From contig CAWJBI010000058.1 of NCBI GenBank assembly GCA_963841065.1, positions 62,001 to 126,000 of the forward strand: 64,000 nt of DNA. Reading direction: 5' to 3'. Every line of letters begins with the position of its first letter. Positions within the stretch are counted from its first letter, which is position 1. The position numbers and the translations under genes were made by a program. This DNA comes from M0108 sp963841065 (GTDB taxonomy: Bacteria; Pseudomonadota; Gammaproteobacteria; Chromatiales; Chromatiaceae). Positions 28,151 to 36,707 of the stretch are shown here, piece after piece. The notes beneath the pieces are model-generated. The model ran no database searches and was not told the DNA's origin. It saw only the letters and a program-made list of their open reading frames with translations.

Positions 28151-28627
28151 GTGAGCAGTCCCAACGAACCGGCCACTCGGAGCCCAACCCCATCCACACC
28201 CGGCAGCCTGCGCATCAATCACCAGATCCTGATCCCCGCGACGGACCTGGAAGAGCGCTTCATCCGCTCGCCCGGGCCGGGTGGGCAGAACGTCAACAAG
28301 CTGGCCACGGCGGTGCAATTGCGCTTCGATGCCGCCCGCTGCCTGGCCCTGCCCGAGCCAATGCGGGAACGCCTGGCACGCCTGGCGGGCCGGCGCCTGG
28401 GGAGCGACGGCTTCATCACCATCGAGGCCCACCGCTACCGCACCCGCGAGCGCAACCGGGACGATGCCCGGCAACGCCTGGCCCAGCTCCTGCTCCAGGC
28501 CACCGAGGTGCCCAAGCCGCGCCACCCCACGCGCCCAAGCCGCGCGGCCAAGGAACGGCGGATGGAGGCCAAGCACCAGCGTGCCCAGACCAAGCAGCGA
28601 CGCTCGGGACCCCTGGGCGAGGGATGA
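28151..28627 (+). CDS. arfB: Peptidyl-tRNA hydrolase ArfB (YaeJ), ribosome rescue
   Basis: Release-factor-like protein that frees ribosomes stalled on truncated mRNA by hydrolysing peptidyl-tRNA without needing a stop codon. About 158 residues. The catalytic GGQ motif lies at 44-46 in IRSPGPGGQNVNKLATAVQLRFD, the typical domain-3 RF signature. The C-terminal tail is strongly basic (RAAKERRMEAKHQRAQTKQRRSG), as expected for the part that enters the empty mRNA channel. I chose the GTG at 28151, with GGAGAA upstream; the frame is open further up but not conserved. There is a slightly long N-terminal extension rich in Pro and Ser. It is convergent with the glycosylase gene at 28643. Confidence 0.9.
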   Translation: MSSPNEPATRSPTPSTPGSLRINHQILIPATDLEERFIRSPGPGGQNVNKLATAVQLRFDAARCLALPEPMRERLARLAGRRLGSDGFITIEAHRYRTRERNRDDARQRLAQLLLQATEVPKPRHPTRPSRAAKERRMEAKHQRAQTKQRRSGPLGEG

Positions 28628-28642
28628 GGGTTACGGGGCGCC

Positions 28643-29308
28643 CTAACCCTGGCGGCCGGCGCATAACTCCGCCAGGCAACAAACCCCGCACCGGGGCCGG
28701 GTGCGGCAGACCTCCTTGGCGTGACGAACGATGAGGGCGTGGTATTCGTTGAAGAGGGCGACGTCCCGTCCCAGGGCGGTCTCCAGGCCCTGGCGGATGG
28801 TCTCGTAGCCCTCGTTGCCATCGAGTTCGCCCAGGCGCGAGAGGAGACGCCGGGTATAGGCATCGACGACAAAGACAGGCCGGTCGAAGGCGTAGAGGAG
28901 GATGTCGTCGGCGGTCTCGGGGCCGACGCCCTGGATGGCCAGCAGCCGATGCCGCAGCTCGGGCGTCGCGAGCCGGGACAACCCTTCCAGACCCCCGTGG
29001 GCGAGATAGGCGGCGCAGAAGGCCCGCAAGCGCCGGGCCTTGACGTTGAAATAGCCCACGGGTCGCAGGCGGTCGGCAAGTTCCGGTTCGGGCAGGGCGA
29101 GGATGGCCGGGGCCGTCAAGGCCCCCAGAGTGGCGAGATTTTTCAGGCCGTGCTCGACATTGGTCCAGGAGGTGTTCTGGGTGAGCACGGCCCCCACCAT
29201 GACCTCGAAGGGCGTTTGTGCTGGCCACCAGTCCTGGGGGCCATGGGTGGCGCGCAGGGCCTCGAAGACCGCGAGCAGGCGGTCCCCGTCCAGGTTCGAC
29301 GCCATCAC
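28643..29308 (-). CDS. Endonuclease III-like DNA glycosylase (HhH-GPD, Fe-S)
   Basis: DNA base-excision glycosylase of the HhH-GPD superfamily, about 221 residues. It has PFEVMVGAVLTQNTSWTNVEHGLKNL, the helix-hairpin-helix IQGVGPETADDILLYAFDRPVFVVDAYTRRLLSRLG with the conserved catalytic Asp, and a C-terminal iron-sulfur motif Cx5Cx2Cx5C (CRTRPRCGVCCLAELC). The Lys that makes endonuclease III a lyase is replaced (GVGPETADD instead of GVGRKTAN), and Cx5C replaces the usual Cx6C, as in the MagIII-like subfamily that removes alkylated bases. A GTG at 29308 or ATG at 29305 could start it; it begins two bases after the glgC-like stop, so the two are cotranscribed. Confidence 0.85.
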   Translation of the reverse strand: MMASNLDGDRLLAVFEALRATHGPQDWWPAQTPFEVMVGAVLTQNTSWTNVEHGLKNLATLGALTAPAILALPEPELADRLRPVGYFNVKARRLRAFCAAYLAHGGLEGLSRLATPELRHRLLAIQGVGPETADDILLYAFDRPVFVVDAYTRRLLSRLGELDGNEGYETIRQGLETALGRDVALFNEYHALIVRHAKEVCRTRPRCGVCCLAELCAGRQG

Positions 29309-29310
29309 CC

Positions 29311-30507
29311 TCAGAATTTGTAGCCCTTGGGGATGACCACCAGACCGCCCGCGGAGATATGGAAACGCGCCTTATCCGCCGCGGGATTGATGCCGATAGC
29401 GGTATCCGGCGGCACCTCCACCTCCTTATCGATGATGCAGCGCCGCAGGTGTGAGCGCTCCCCGACCGAGACGCCACTAAAGAGGATGGCGTCCTCGACA
29501 ATGGCACCATCCATCACCCGCACTCCCGGAAAGAGGATGGAGTGATTGACACCCCCGCCACTGATCACGGTACCGGCCGCCAGCATGGAGTTGACGAAGA
29601 TCCCCTCGGTGCCGGACAGGCCGGGTATGGTGCGCGCCGGGGGATTCTGGCCCTGGGCGGTGAAGATCTTCCAGTCACTCTGGTAGAGATTGAGGGGGGG
29701 ATCGTGCTCCAGCAGGGCCATGTTGGCCAGGTAGTAATCATCGATGTTGCGCAGATCATTCCAGTAGCGATCCGGGGAGACCCGGCCGCGTTCGCCGCCA
29801 AAGCGGTAGACGCAGACCTCGGTGTCCCCCGCCATCTTGGCGACGGCCTCGGCCACCGAGACCTGATCGGCGGCGACCACGGCCTCCGCCGACTCCAGCA
29901 TTTCGAGCAGGAAGTCCTTGTTGAAGAGATAGACCCCCATGGGGGCACAACTAGCGTCCGGGACGGGGGCCTCCGCCGTCAAGAGACCGCACACCCGGTC
30001 TTCGCCGGCCAGATCAAAGGCCAGGGCGGGTTTGGGCCCACTGTCCGCGCCGCGGCAGGCGGCGGTGATGACCGCGCCACGCTCCCGGTGGTGGCGGATC
30101 AGTTCGGCATAGTCCATGCGATAGACCAGATCGCCGTCCAGGGCCAGCACGAAGCGTTCGGCGTTACGTTCGATCAGGTAGCGATTCTGGCGCATGGCGC
30201 TGAACAGACCGCCATACCAATCGGAGCCCTCGCGCATCTGGGGGGGGATGGGGGTGATGTATTCCCCGAGTTCCGGATGGAAGATAGACCAGCCGTCGCG
30301 CAGGTGCTTCTGGAGGGAGTGGGACTTCCACTGCGTCAACACCAGGATCTGGCGCAGCCCGGAGTGCAGGCAATTGGCGAGGGTAAAATCGATGATGCGA
30401 AATTTGCCGCCGAAGGGGACGGCGGCCTTGGCTCGATGCAGGGTAAGCGGCGCCAGGCATTCGTCCTGGCCAGTCGCCTTTACGATCGTCAATGTCTGGG
30501 CGGGCAT
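29311..30507 (-). CDS. GlgC-like protein lacking catalytic motifs (ADP-glucose pyrophosphorylase paralogue)
   Basis: A 398-residue homologue of glucose-1-phosphate adenylyltransferase, the enzyme that makes ADP-glucose for glycogen. The overall fold is clear: HRAKAAVPFGGKFRIIDFTLANCLHSGL, QWKSHSLQKHLRDGW, LALDGDLVYRMDY, and a C-terminal left-handed beta-helix (ISGGGVNHSILFPGVRVMDGAIVEDAILFSGVSVGE). But the nucleotide loop is gone: where GlgC has GGRGTR this has TGQDEC (residues 12-17); WYRGTADAV is WYGGLFSAM; and the sugar-phosphate FVEKP is replaced by LTAEAP. It is therefore probably non-catalytic, perhaps a regulatory partner like Firmicute GlgD or plant large subunits. The family assignment is certain; the regulatory role is inference. 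Confidence 0.85.
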   Translation of the reverse strand: MPAQTLTIVKATGQDECLAPLTLHRAKAAVPFGGKFRIIDFTLANCLHSGLRQILVLTQWKSHSLQKHLRDGWSIFHPELGEYITPIPPQMREGSDWYGGLFSAMRQNRYLIERNAERFVLALDGDLVYRMDYAELIRHHRERGAVITAACRGADSGPKPALAFDLAGEDRVCGLLTAEAPVPDASCAPMGVYLFNKDFLLEMLESAEAVVAADQVSVAEAVAKMAGDTEVCVYRFGGERGRVSPDRYWNDLRNIDDYYLANMALLEHDPPLNLYQSDWKIFTAQGQNPPARTIPGLSGTEGIFVNSMLAAGTVISGGGVNHSILFPGVRVMDGAIVEDAILFSGVSVGERSHLRRCIIDKEVEVPPDTAIGINPAADKARFHISAGGLVVIPKGYKF

Positions 30508-30647
30508 GGCTCTCCTTTGAGTGGGCTAGACAGGGGAACTTGGACCGATGGGGACGGCGCGCAGTCTAACCTATCCCGCGGCAAGGGGCGCGGAAATCGC
30601 CGCGACAGGAAACCGCCTCCCCTCCGACCGCGGCAGACCCAGGACTA

Positions 30648-33434
30648 TTAGCCCGTATTCCGCACCCCGGCGGCGATGGCGTTGATGGACCGCAGCAGGG
30701 GCCCCAGCCACTGCTCGCGCTCCTCGGGCGTGGGGCCCCGCCGGTAACGTTCCAGGAGCACGACCTGGATATGATTCAGCGGGTCCAGGTAGATGTTGCG
30801 GCGCGCGAGGGAGAGCTGGAGTTCCGGGGTCTCCTCCATCAATTGGTGTTGTCCGGAGATATTGAGGATCTGGAAGACGGTGCGGTTGTATTCCTCGCGG
30901 ATACGGCGGTAGATCAGCTCGGCCTGGGGGCGGTCCTGGGCCAAACGGAGGTATTGCTCGGCGATGTGTGGCTCGGCCTTGAAGAGGGCCATCTGGGTAT
31001 TGCTCAAGAGGGCCCGGAAGAAGGGCCAGTCCTGGTACATCTTCTGTAACTTGGCCAGGCGCTCCAGCCCATCCCCACGCCAGCGCTCCAGGGCGGTGCC
31101 CAGGCTATACCAGGCCGGCAGGGTGTGGCGCGACTGGGCCCAGCCGAAGACCCAGGGTATGGCGCGAATAGAGGTCAGGGAGCGATCGGCCTGCTTGCGG
31201 TGCGAGGGACGGGAGCCGATGTTGAGCAGGGCGATGGCGTCCATGGGCGTGACTTCATAGAAGTAGTCCAGGGTGCCCGGGGACTTGATCAGATCGCGAT
31301 AGGCCTCCTCGCCCAACCGGGCCAGCTCGTCCAGGATGCCGATATAGTCGTTGCGATCCGGTTTCGGCTCCTCGATCAGACAGCGGCTGGCGAGGATGAG
31401 GCCGCTGATGCCCATGGTCAGCTCGTAGCGGGCCGTCTCCGGGTTCGCATAGCGATAGGACAGGACCTCGCCCTGCTCGGTGAACTTGATCTGACCGTGG
31501 ACCGTGTCCGGCGGCTGGGCCAGGATGGCCTCGTAGGTGGGACCGCCACCGCGCCCGACGGTACCGCCGCGGCCATGGAAGAGACGGCAGAAGACGCCGC
31601 GGTCGTTGGCCAGGGCGATGAGCTTGCGCTGGGCCTCGTACAGATGCCAGGTGGAGGCGAGGATGCCGCCATCCTTGCAGGAATCCGAATAGCCCAGCAT
31701 GACGTCCTGCTGGTTGCCGGAGGCCTGGAGCAGGGCGGCGTAGGTCGGATCATCGAAGAGGGTGGTCATGACCTGGTCGATGTGACCCAGGTCCTCGATG
31801 GTCTCGAAGAGGGGGCTGACGCGAATGTCGCGAAACCAGCCGCGATTGTCACGCCCGGCCAGGCCCGCCAACCGGGCCAACAGCATGACCTCCAGCACAT
31901 GGCTGGCGCTGTGGGTCATGGAGATGACGTACTCGCCGAAGGCCTCGGGGCTGATCTCCGCCCGCAGCCGCGCCATGACTTCGAAGACCTCCAGGGTCTC
32001 CCGGGTCTCGGCGGTGAGGGTGGGCTTGTCGATATGGAAGGGGTGCGGGTGGGCGATGGCCTCCGCCAGGGCGACCAACCTCTGATCCTCGGTCAAGGCC
32101 TGGTAATAGGGGGCGCCGGGCTGGCGGGCGAAGAGTTCCGCGACCGCCGCCGTGTGGCGCGAGGATTCCTGGCGCAGGTCGAGGTGCATCAGGTGGAAGC
32201 CGAAGCTTTCGGCGAGGCGAATCAGGTCCTGTAAAGGCCCGGCCGCGGCGCTGGCATCGCCGTGGCTGATGAGGGAATCGCGGATCAGGTAGAGGTCCTG
32301 GCGGAAATCCGCCGCATCGGCATACCCCAGGGGCAGGTCCTCGGGCTCGGAGGCGATGCGGGCACGCACCCGCGCCAGGTTCGTCAGCAGGCGATGACGG
32401 ATGATGGCCAGCTTGCGCCGATAGGGCTCGTGGATGAAGCGGCGCAGGTTCTCGCCCATGGTCTCGACCCAGTAGCCCTCGTCGGCGTCCAGGCCATCGA
32501 GAAAGGCCGGCGAAGGCTGACAGAGGGTGTCGCAATGACTGAGCATGCGCCCCAGGTCGCGCACCCGTTCGCTATATTCCTGGAGCACCAACTCATGGTG
32601 CATGCGCACGGTCAGGGCGGTGGTCTCGGGCTTGACGAAGGGGTTACCGTCGCGATCGCCGCCAATCCAGGAACCGAAGCGGATGAAGCTGGGCACCTGG
32701 ATGCCGGCCTCGACGCCATAAATCCGCCGTATCACCCGCTCCAGGTTGGCATAGACCCGGGGAACGGCCTGGAAGAGGGATTCGCGGAAAAAGTAGAGCC
32801 CCTGGCGCACCTCATCCGTCACCTGGGGCTTATGCACCCGCACCTCGTCCGTCTTCCAGAGGATCTGGATCTGGGCGAGGATGGCGCCGAGCTTTTCCTC
32901 CGCCTCGTCCTCGTTGAGACGGCGGGTGCGCAAATCCTGGGCCAGCAGGAAGATGCGGCGAAAGGTCTCCAGGATGGTGCGGCGCTTGGCCTCGGTGGGA
33001 TGGGCCGTGAAGACCGGCAGATAGACCAGTTGGGCGAGCAGGCTCTGAAAACGCTCGGGGCTGACCCCCGCGGCCTTGAACTCGCGCACCGTATGATCGA
33101 AGGAGCCCAGCCAGAGGGGGCCGCCCTCGCTGACCTGGTCCATGCGATGCCGGTAGCCATGCACCTCCTCGGCGGTACTGACCAGACCGAAGTAAATGGT
33201 GAAGGAGCGGATGATCTCGGCCAGGGTTTGGGGGTCCAGGCCCTCGATCTTGCGCATGAGTTCATCGAGCCGCGCCGGATCGGGCCGCTCGCGCAGCCGG
33301 GCGAAGCCCTCCCGCAGGCGCTCCACCATCACCAACACCCGCTTGGGGCTGTGCTCGCGGAGGACCTCGCCCAGGAGGGCGGTAAACAAATCGATATCGC
33401 GCCGCAGCTCGTCGTCGGAGGCTTGATGATCCAT
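30648..33434 (-). CDS. ppc: Phosphoenolpyruvate carboxylase
   Basis: Cytoplasmic enzyme that adds bicarbonate to phosphoenolpyruvate to give oxaloacetate, refilling the TCA cycle and supporting CO2 assimilation. The 928-residue length is normal for bacterial PEPC. Catalytic signatures are VFTAHPTEAKRRT (active-site His), GGDRDGNPFV, GYSDSCKDGGILAS, the glycine-rich loop FHGRGGTVGRGGGPTYEAILAQP and IPWVFGWAQSRHTLPAWYSLG; the C-terminus ends GVRNTG, the conserved allosteric Asn-Thr-Gly terminus. The sequence is uninterrupted from the ATG at 33434. It lies upstream of the GlgC-like gene with a 140-base gap. Confidence 0.97.
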   Translation of the reverse strand: MDHQASDDELRRDIDLFTALLGEVLREHSPKRVLVMVERLREGFARLRERPDPARLDELMRKIEGLDPQTLAEIIRSFTIYFGLVSTAEEVHGYRHRMDQVSEGGPLWLGSFDHTVREFKAAGVSPERFQSLLAQLVYLPVFTAHPTEAKRRTILETFRRIFLLAQDLRTRRLNEDEAEEKLGAILAQIQILWKTDEVRVHKPQVTDEVRQGLYFFRESLFQAVPRVYANLERVIRRIYGVEAGIQVPSFIRFGSWIGGDRDGNPFVKPETTALTVRMHHELVLQEYSERVRDLGRMLSHCDTLCQPSPAFLDGLDADEGYWVETMGENLRRFIHEPYRRKLAIIRHRLLTNLARVRARIASEPEDLPLGYADAADFRQDLYLIRDSLISHGDASAAAGPLQDLIRLAESFGFHLMHLDLRQESSRHTAAVAELFARQPGAPYYQALTEDQRLVALAEAIAHPHPFHIDKPTLTAETRETLEVFEVMARLRAEISPEAFGEYVISMTHSASHVLEVMLLARLAGLAGRDNRGWFRDIRVSPLFETIEDLGHIDQVMTTLFDDPTYAALLQASGNQQDVMLGYSDSCKDGGILASTWHLYEAQRKLIALANDRGVFCRLFHGRGGTVGRGGGPTYEAILAQPPDTVHGQIKFTEQGEVLSYRYANPETARYELTMGISGLILASRCLIEEPKPDRNDYIGILDELARLGEEAYRDLIKSPGTLDYFYEVTPMDAIALLNIGSRPSHRKQADRSLTSIRAIPWVFGWAQSRHTLPAWYSLGTALERWRGDGLERLAKLQKMYQDWPFFRALLSNTQMALFKAEPHIAEQYLRLAQDRPQAELIYRRIREEYNRTVFQILNISGQHQLMEETPELQLSLARRNIYLDPLNHIQVVLLERYRRGPTPEEREQWLGPLLRSINAIAAGVRNTG

Positions 33435-33617
33435 TCAGGGGTTCCGGACCGCCGGGACCGGCGGGGAGGCATAGAGGGTAGGGACATGTTAACCCGGCCT
33501 GGCGGGTCTGGAAAACCTAGGACGCGCCAAACCGGTCGACACGGCGGGAGACTAAAGCAACGTCAGACGGAAAGGGGGAAGAGGCGGGATCAGGCGGTGC
33601 GCCTGCTTGTGGGCGCG

Positions 33618-33640
33618 CCCCGCGCCTGAGCGGCGCGGGG
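33618..33640 (-). terminator. GC-rich hairpin after the sulfur-globule-like gene
   Basis: A perfect 9-bp stem CCCCGCGCC/GGCGCGGGG with a five-base loop, 12 bases past the stop of the gene at 33653. The rest of the 218-base gap to ppc shows no other feature. Confidence 0.5.
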
Positions 33641-33652
33641 CTTCTTCAGAGG

Positions 33653-34009
33653 CTAGTTGGCGGCCTTGGCGGCCGGGGCCGGGGCGGGGGCCGCGGCGGG
33701 GGGAGCGGCTCCCCAGCCAGGATAGCCATAGCCAGGATAGCCCCAGCCACCGCCATAGGGATTGCCCCAGCCGCCATAGTAGGGGTTACCCCAACCGCCA
33801 TAATAGGGATTGCCCCAGCCACCATAATAGGGATAACCACCATAGGGATAACCACCGCCATACCAGGGCTCGTCCCAACCCCAAGGCCCACCGCCACCCC
33901 AGTTACGCATGGAGTTAAAGGGACCAAAGAAGGCATTGGCGGAGAAGGAAGCCATGACCGAGGATCCGGCGATGGCGGCGGCAAGCAGCAAACGTCTATT
34001 GATCGACAT
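33653..34009 (-). CDS. Gly/Tyr-rich exported protein, probable sulfur globule envelope protein
   Basis: A 118-residue exported protein: signal peptide residues 1-26 (cut after SANA), then FFGPFNSMRNWGGGG and a Gly-Tyr-Trp-Pro-rich body with three exact copies of the octapeptide YYGGWGNP (residues 61-84), ending in an Ala/Pro-rich tail. Sulfur globule proteins of Chromatiaceae (SgpA/SgpB type) are small, exported, Gly/Tyr-rich repeat proteins starting with FFGP-like sequence, and coat the intracellular sulfur deposits. That match is by composition and pattern, not alignment. AGGAG lies eight bases before the ATG, and an AT-rich promoter region (TAGTAT at about -10) lies upstream. A generic structural Gly/Tyr-rich protein is the alternative. 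Confidence 0.65.
   Translation of the reverse strand: MSINRRLLLAAAIAGSSVMASFSANAFFGPFNSMRNWGGGGPWGWDEPWYGGGYPYGGYPYYGGWGNPYYGGWGNPYYGGWGNPYGGGWGYPGYGYPGWGAAPPAAAPAPAPAAKAAN
33758..33829 (-). repeat. Three tandem 24-bp repeats inside the Gly/Tyr-rich gene
   Basis: Three consecutive 24-base units encode YYGGWGNP (residues 61-84). The units differ at only a few third positions, so the repeat is recent or kept similar by recombination; copy number may vary among strains. Confidence 0.85.
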
Positions 34010-34165
34010 GGTTGTGTCTCCTCAAGATTGGAGTGAAGCGCGGCCCCATGCACCCTTGCCGAGAGCCGTGGGTAAAAGAATACTAGCACCCCCACCTGAG
34101 CATGTTGACATCAATCAATATCAGTACATTTAGGTTTGCTGATATACAAACCGCTGGTTTTTTAG
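34010..34165 (-). promoter_or_regulatory. AT-rich promoter region of the sulfur-globule-like gene
   Basis: This gap is much richer in A and T than its surroundings. On the minus strand a TAGTAT lies about 70 bases before the ATG with TCAACA 17 bases further up, a plausible sigma-70 pair, followed by a GAGGAG ribosome site. Small inverted repeats (AAACC/GGTTT; GTTTG/CAAAC) near 34128-34155 may end the helicase transcript. Confidence 0.4.
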
Positions 34166-36343
34166 CTAACTGGTTGGCGGTGGTCGGCGGGGCTTGAAGC
34201 CCTTGGGCGGACCTGGGCGGCGATCCGCGCCCGGATCATGGCCCTCTGGACTCAATTCGCGAGGCTTAAAGGGCCGCTTGCCCGGACCCCGATCCGGCTC
34301 CCGAGCCGTACCGGCCAGACTGATGTTCAGCCGCTTGCCGCGCACGAAGACCCCGCGCAAGTGCTGGAAGATCTCCCGCGGCATACCCTCGGGCAGATCG
34401 ACCAGGCTATGGTCCTCCTCGATGGCAATGCGGCCGATAAAGCGACCCTCCAGGCCCGCCTCGTTGGCGATGGCGCCGACGATTTCGCGCGGGGCCACCC
34501 CGTCGCGATGACCCACCTCGATGCGGTAACTCACCAGGCCGGCGTTATCACGCTCGCGTCGGCCCGATCCCCGCTCCTCGCCCGGATCCGAATTCCCGCC
34601 GCGGCTCCGGCCTGTCACCGAAGCCCGCCGCCGGGCGCTCCGGGTGCGACTCGGGGCGAGGGGGACGCTCGGGACGGTCCGGTCGCGGCGGCCGCTCGCC
34701 CTGATCGAGGCGTTCGGTCCGCTCCGGACGCGCGGGGCGCTCCGGGCGATCCAGAGGCCGCGGGTGCTCACCGGCATCCCGCGACGGGGGCGGGACCTGG
34801 CGGTCAGGGCGATCGGGCCGTTCCGCGCGCTCGGGTCGTACCGGCGGACTGGACGTGCGCTCCGGACGTTCGGCGGGCTCCCAGCGCGGCGCCCGTTCGG
34901 AACGGCCACCTCGCTCGGCAGCCCCCTCCCCGCGCTCGAACCGTTCCGGTCTGTCCTCGCGCCGCTTGAACTTGGGTTTGGGCGCCTGCTCCAGTTCGGA
35001 CTCCAACTGCAGCGGCCGCTCGCGCTGGGCCAGGATAGGTCAGGGCGGCGGCGATATCCATGGCCTCTATCTCCCCCTCGCGGGCCATGCGGGCCACGAC
35101 GCGGTAGAAGAAGTCCAGATCGGCCTCCGCCAGGGTCTTGGTCACCATGGAGGTAAAGCGTTCGATGCGGTGGGCGCTGAGATCCTCCGAGGTCGGCGTG
35201 GCCAACTCGGGGATGGTCCGGCGGATGGTGCGCTCGATCGCCTTCAGCAAATGGCGCTCCCGAGGCTCGACGAAGAGCAGGGCCCGGCCCGCGCGCCCGG
35301 CGCGGCCGGTGCGGCCGATGCGATGCACATAGGCGCCGGGGTCCGTGGGGATATCGTAGTTGACCACCAGACTCAGGCGCTCCAGATCCAGACCCCGCGC
35401 CGCCACGTCGGTAGCCACCAGAATATCCAGGCGGCCGCGCTTAAGGCGCTCCACCGTGCGCTCGCGCTCGGACTGGGTCATGTCGCCATTGAGAGGCTCG
35501 GCGGAGAAGCCGTGGGCGGCCAGTTTTTCCGCCACCTCCAGGGTTTGGATCTTGGTACGCACGAAGATCAGCATGGCGTCGAAGTTTTCCACCTCCAGCA
35601 CCCGCGTCAGTACGTCCAGCTTGTGAAAGCGGGTCACCAGGCAGTGATACTGATCGATGGTGTCCACCGTCTCGGTGGCCGCCAGCAACCGCACCTCCAC
35701 CGGATCATGCAGATGGGCATGGGCGACCCGGCGGATGGCGGTGGGCATGGTGGCGGAGAAGAGGGCCACCTGCCGCTGCGGCGGGCGTCTGTTCGAAGAT
35801 CCAGTCGATGTCCTCGGCGAAGCCCATGTCCAGCATCTCGTCGGCCTCGTCCAGGACCAGGGTGCGCAGGCCCGCCAGGTCCAGGGTGCCCCGGCGCAGA
35901 TGGTCCATGACCCGCCCCGGGGTACCGACGATGACATGCACGCCGCGCTCCAGGGCGCGCGCCTGGAGGCCAAAACTCGAGCCGCCATAAAGCGGCAGGA
36001 CATGAAAGCCGCGCAGGTTGCGGGCGTAGGTCTGGAAGGCCTCCGCCACCTGCAGGGCCAGCTCCCGGGTCGGCGTCAGCACCAGCACCTGGGGCTTGGG
36101 CCCGGCGTCCAGTTCGACCAGGCTAATGAGCGGCAGGGCGAAGGCCGCCGTCTTACCCGTGCCCGTCTGGGCCTGGCCCAGGAGGTCACGCCCCTGAAGC
36201 AGGTGCGGGATGCACTGGCACTGAATAGGCGTCGGCGTCTCGTAGCCGAGTGTTTGGACGGTAGCCAGGACGGCCGGGGCCAGCCCGAGTTGATCGAAAC
36301 CCTCGCACTCGGTTAGGGGTTCCATGGTGGATGCGGATTCCAT
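34166..36343 (-). CDS. deaD: DEAD-box ATP-dependent RNA helicase, DeaD/CsdA type (three frameshifts)
   Basis: Cytoplasmic RNA helicase that unwinds RNA in ribosome assembly and cold adaptation, about 725 residues. The N-terminal RecA domain has the Q motif (PTPIQCQCIPHLLQGRDLLGQAQTGTGKT), PTRELALQV, GTPGRV and DEAD (LVLDEADEML). The second domain has LFSATMP, LIFVRTK, ATDVAARGLDLERLSLVVNYDIP and HRIGRTGRAG. A long Arg/Pro/Glu-rich linker precedes a C-terminal DbpA-like RNA-binding domain (VSYRIEVGHRDGVAPREIVGAIANEAGL). Frame breaks occur near 35787 (one extra C; repaired: EQTPPQRQVALFSATMP), near 35035 (repaired: LAQRERPLQLESELEQ) and near 34592 (repaired: RRESDPGEERG). All domains are in order, so sequence error is likely. 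Confidence 0.85.
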
Positions 36344-36707
36344 GGGTGATAAACCTCGGGGACCTGGGAAAAGAAAATAAGAGACGATGACGCGGACAGC
36401 GGCCAGTCCCGCCTAGGGCAAGCCGTCGCATGGCAGCAGTCCGAATTCGACCGAGCAAAATAGCACGATCCGGTGAGGGACACACGACTAAATTACCGCC
36501 TTCTCTGCGGGCTCCAGGAGCCGGACGCGGGATTCATGAAGATTCAAGGGGTTGCTGCCTCGGGTCGGAAAAGGCGCGGCAACCTACACGCCAGCGGGTC
36601 CAATGTTCGGAATCAGGCTTCTCCGGTTCTTGAATCAACAACCCGCTGTCAGAACAAAGTGCCCGGCCTCCCTCGCGGGTGGGTGCACGGATAGGCGAGC
36701 CGCGGCT
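36344..36707. other. Intergenic region upstream of deaD
   Basis: A 364-base gap that should hold the deaD promoter and a long leader, as is common for cold-shock helicases. The only structure I see is an 8-bp inverted repeat (CAGCGGGT near 36592 and ACCCGCTG near 36641). No ORF is supported. Confidence 0.35.
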
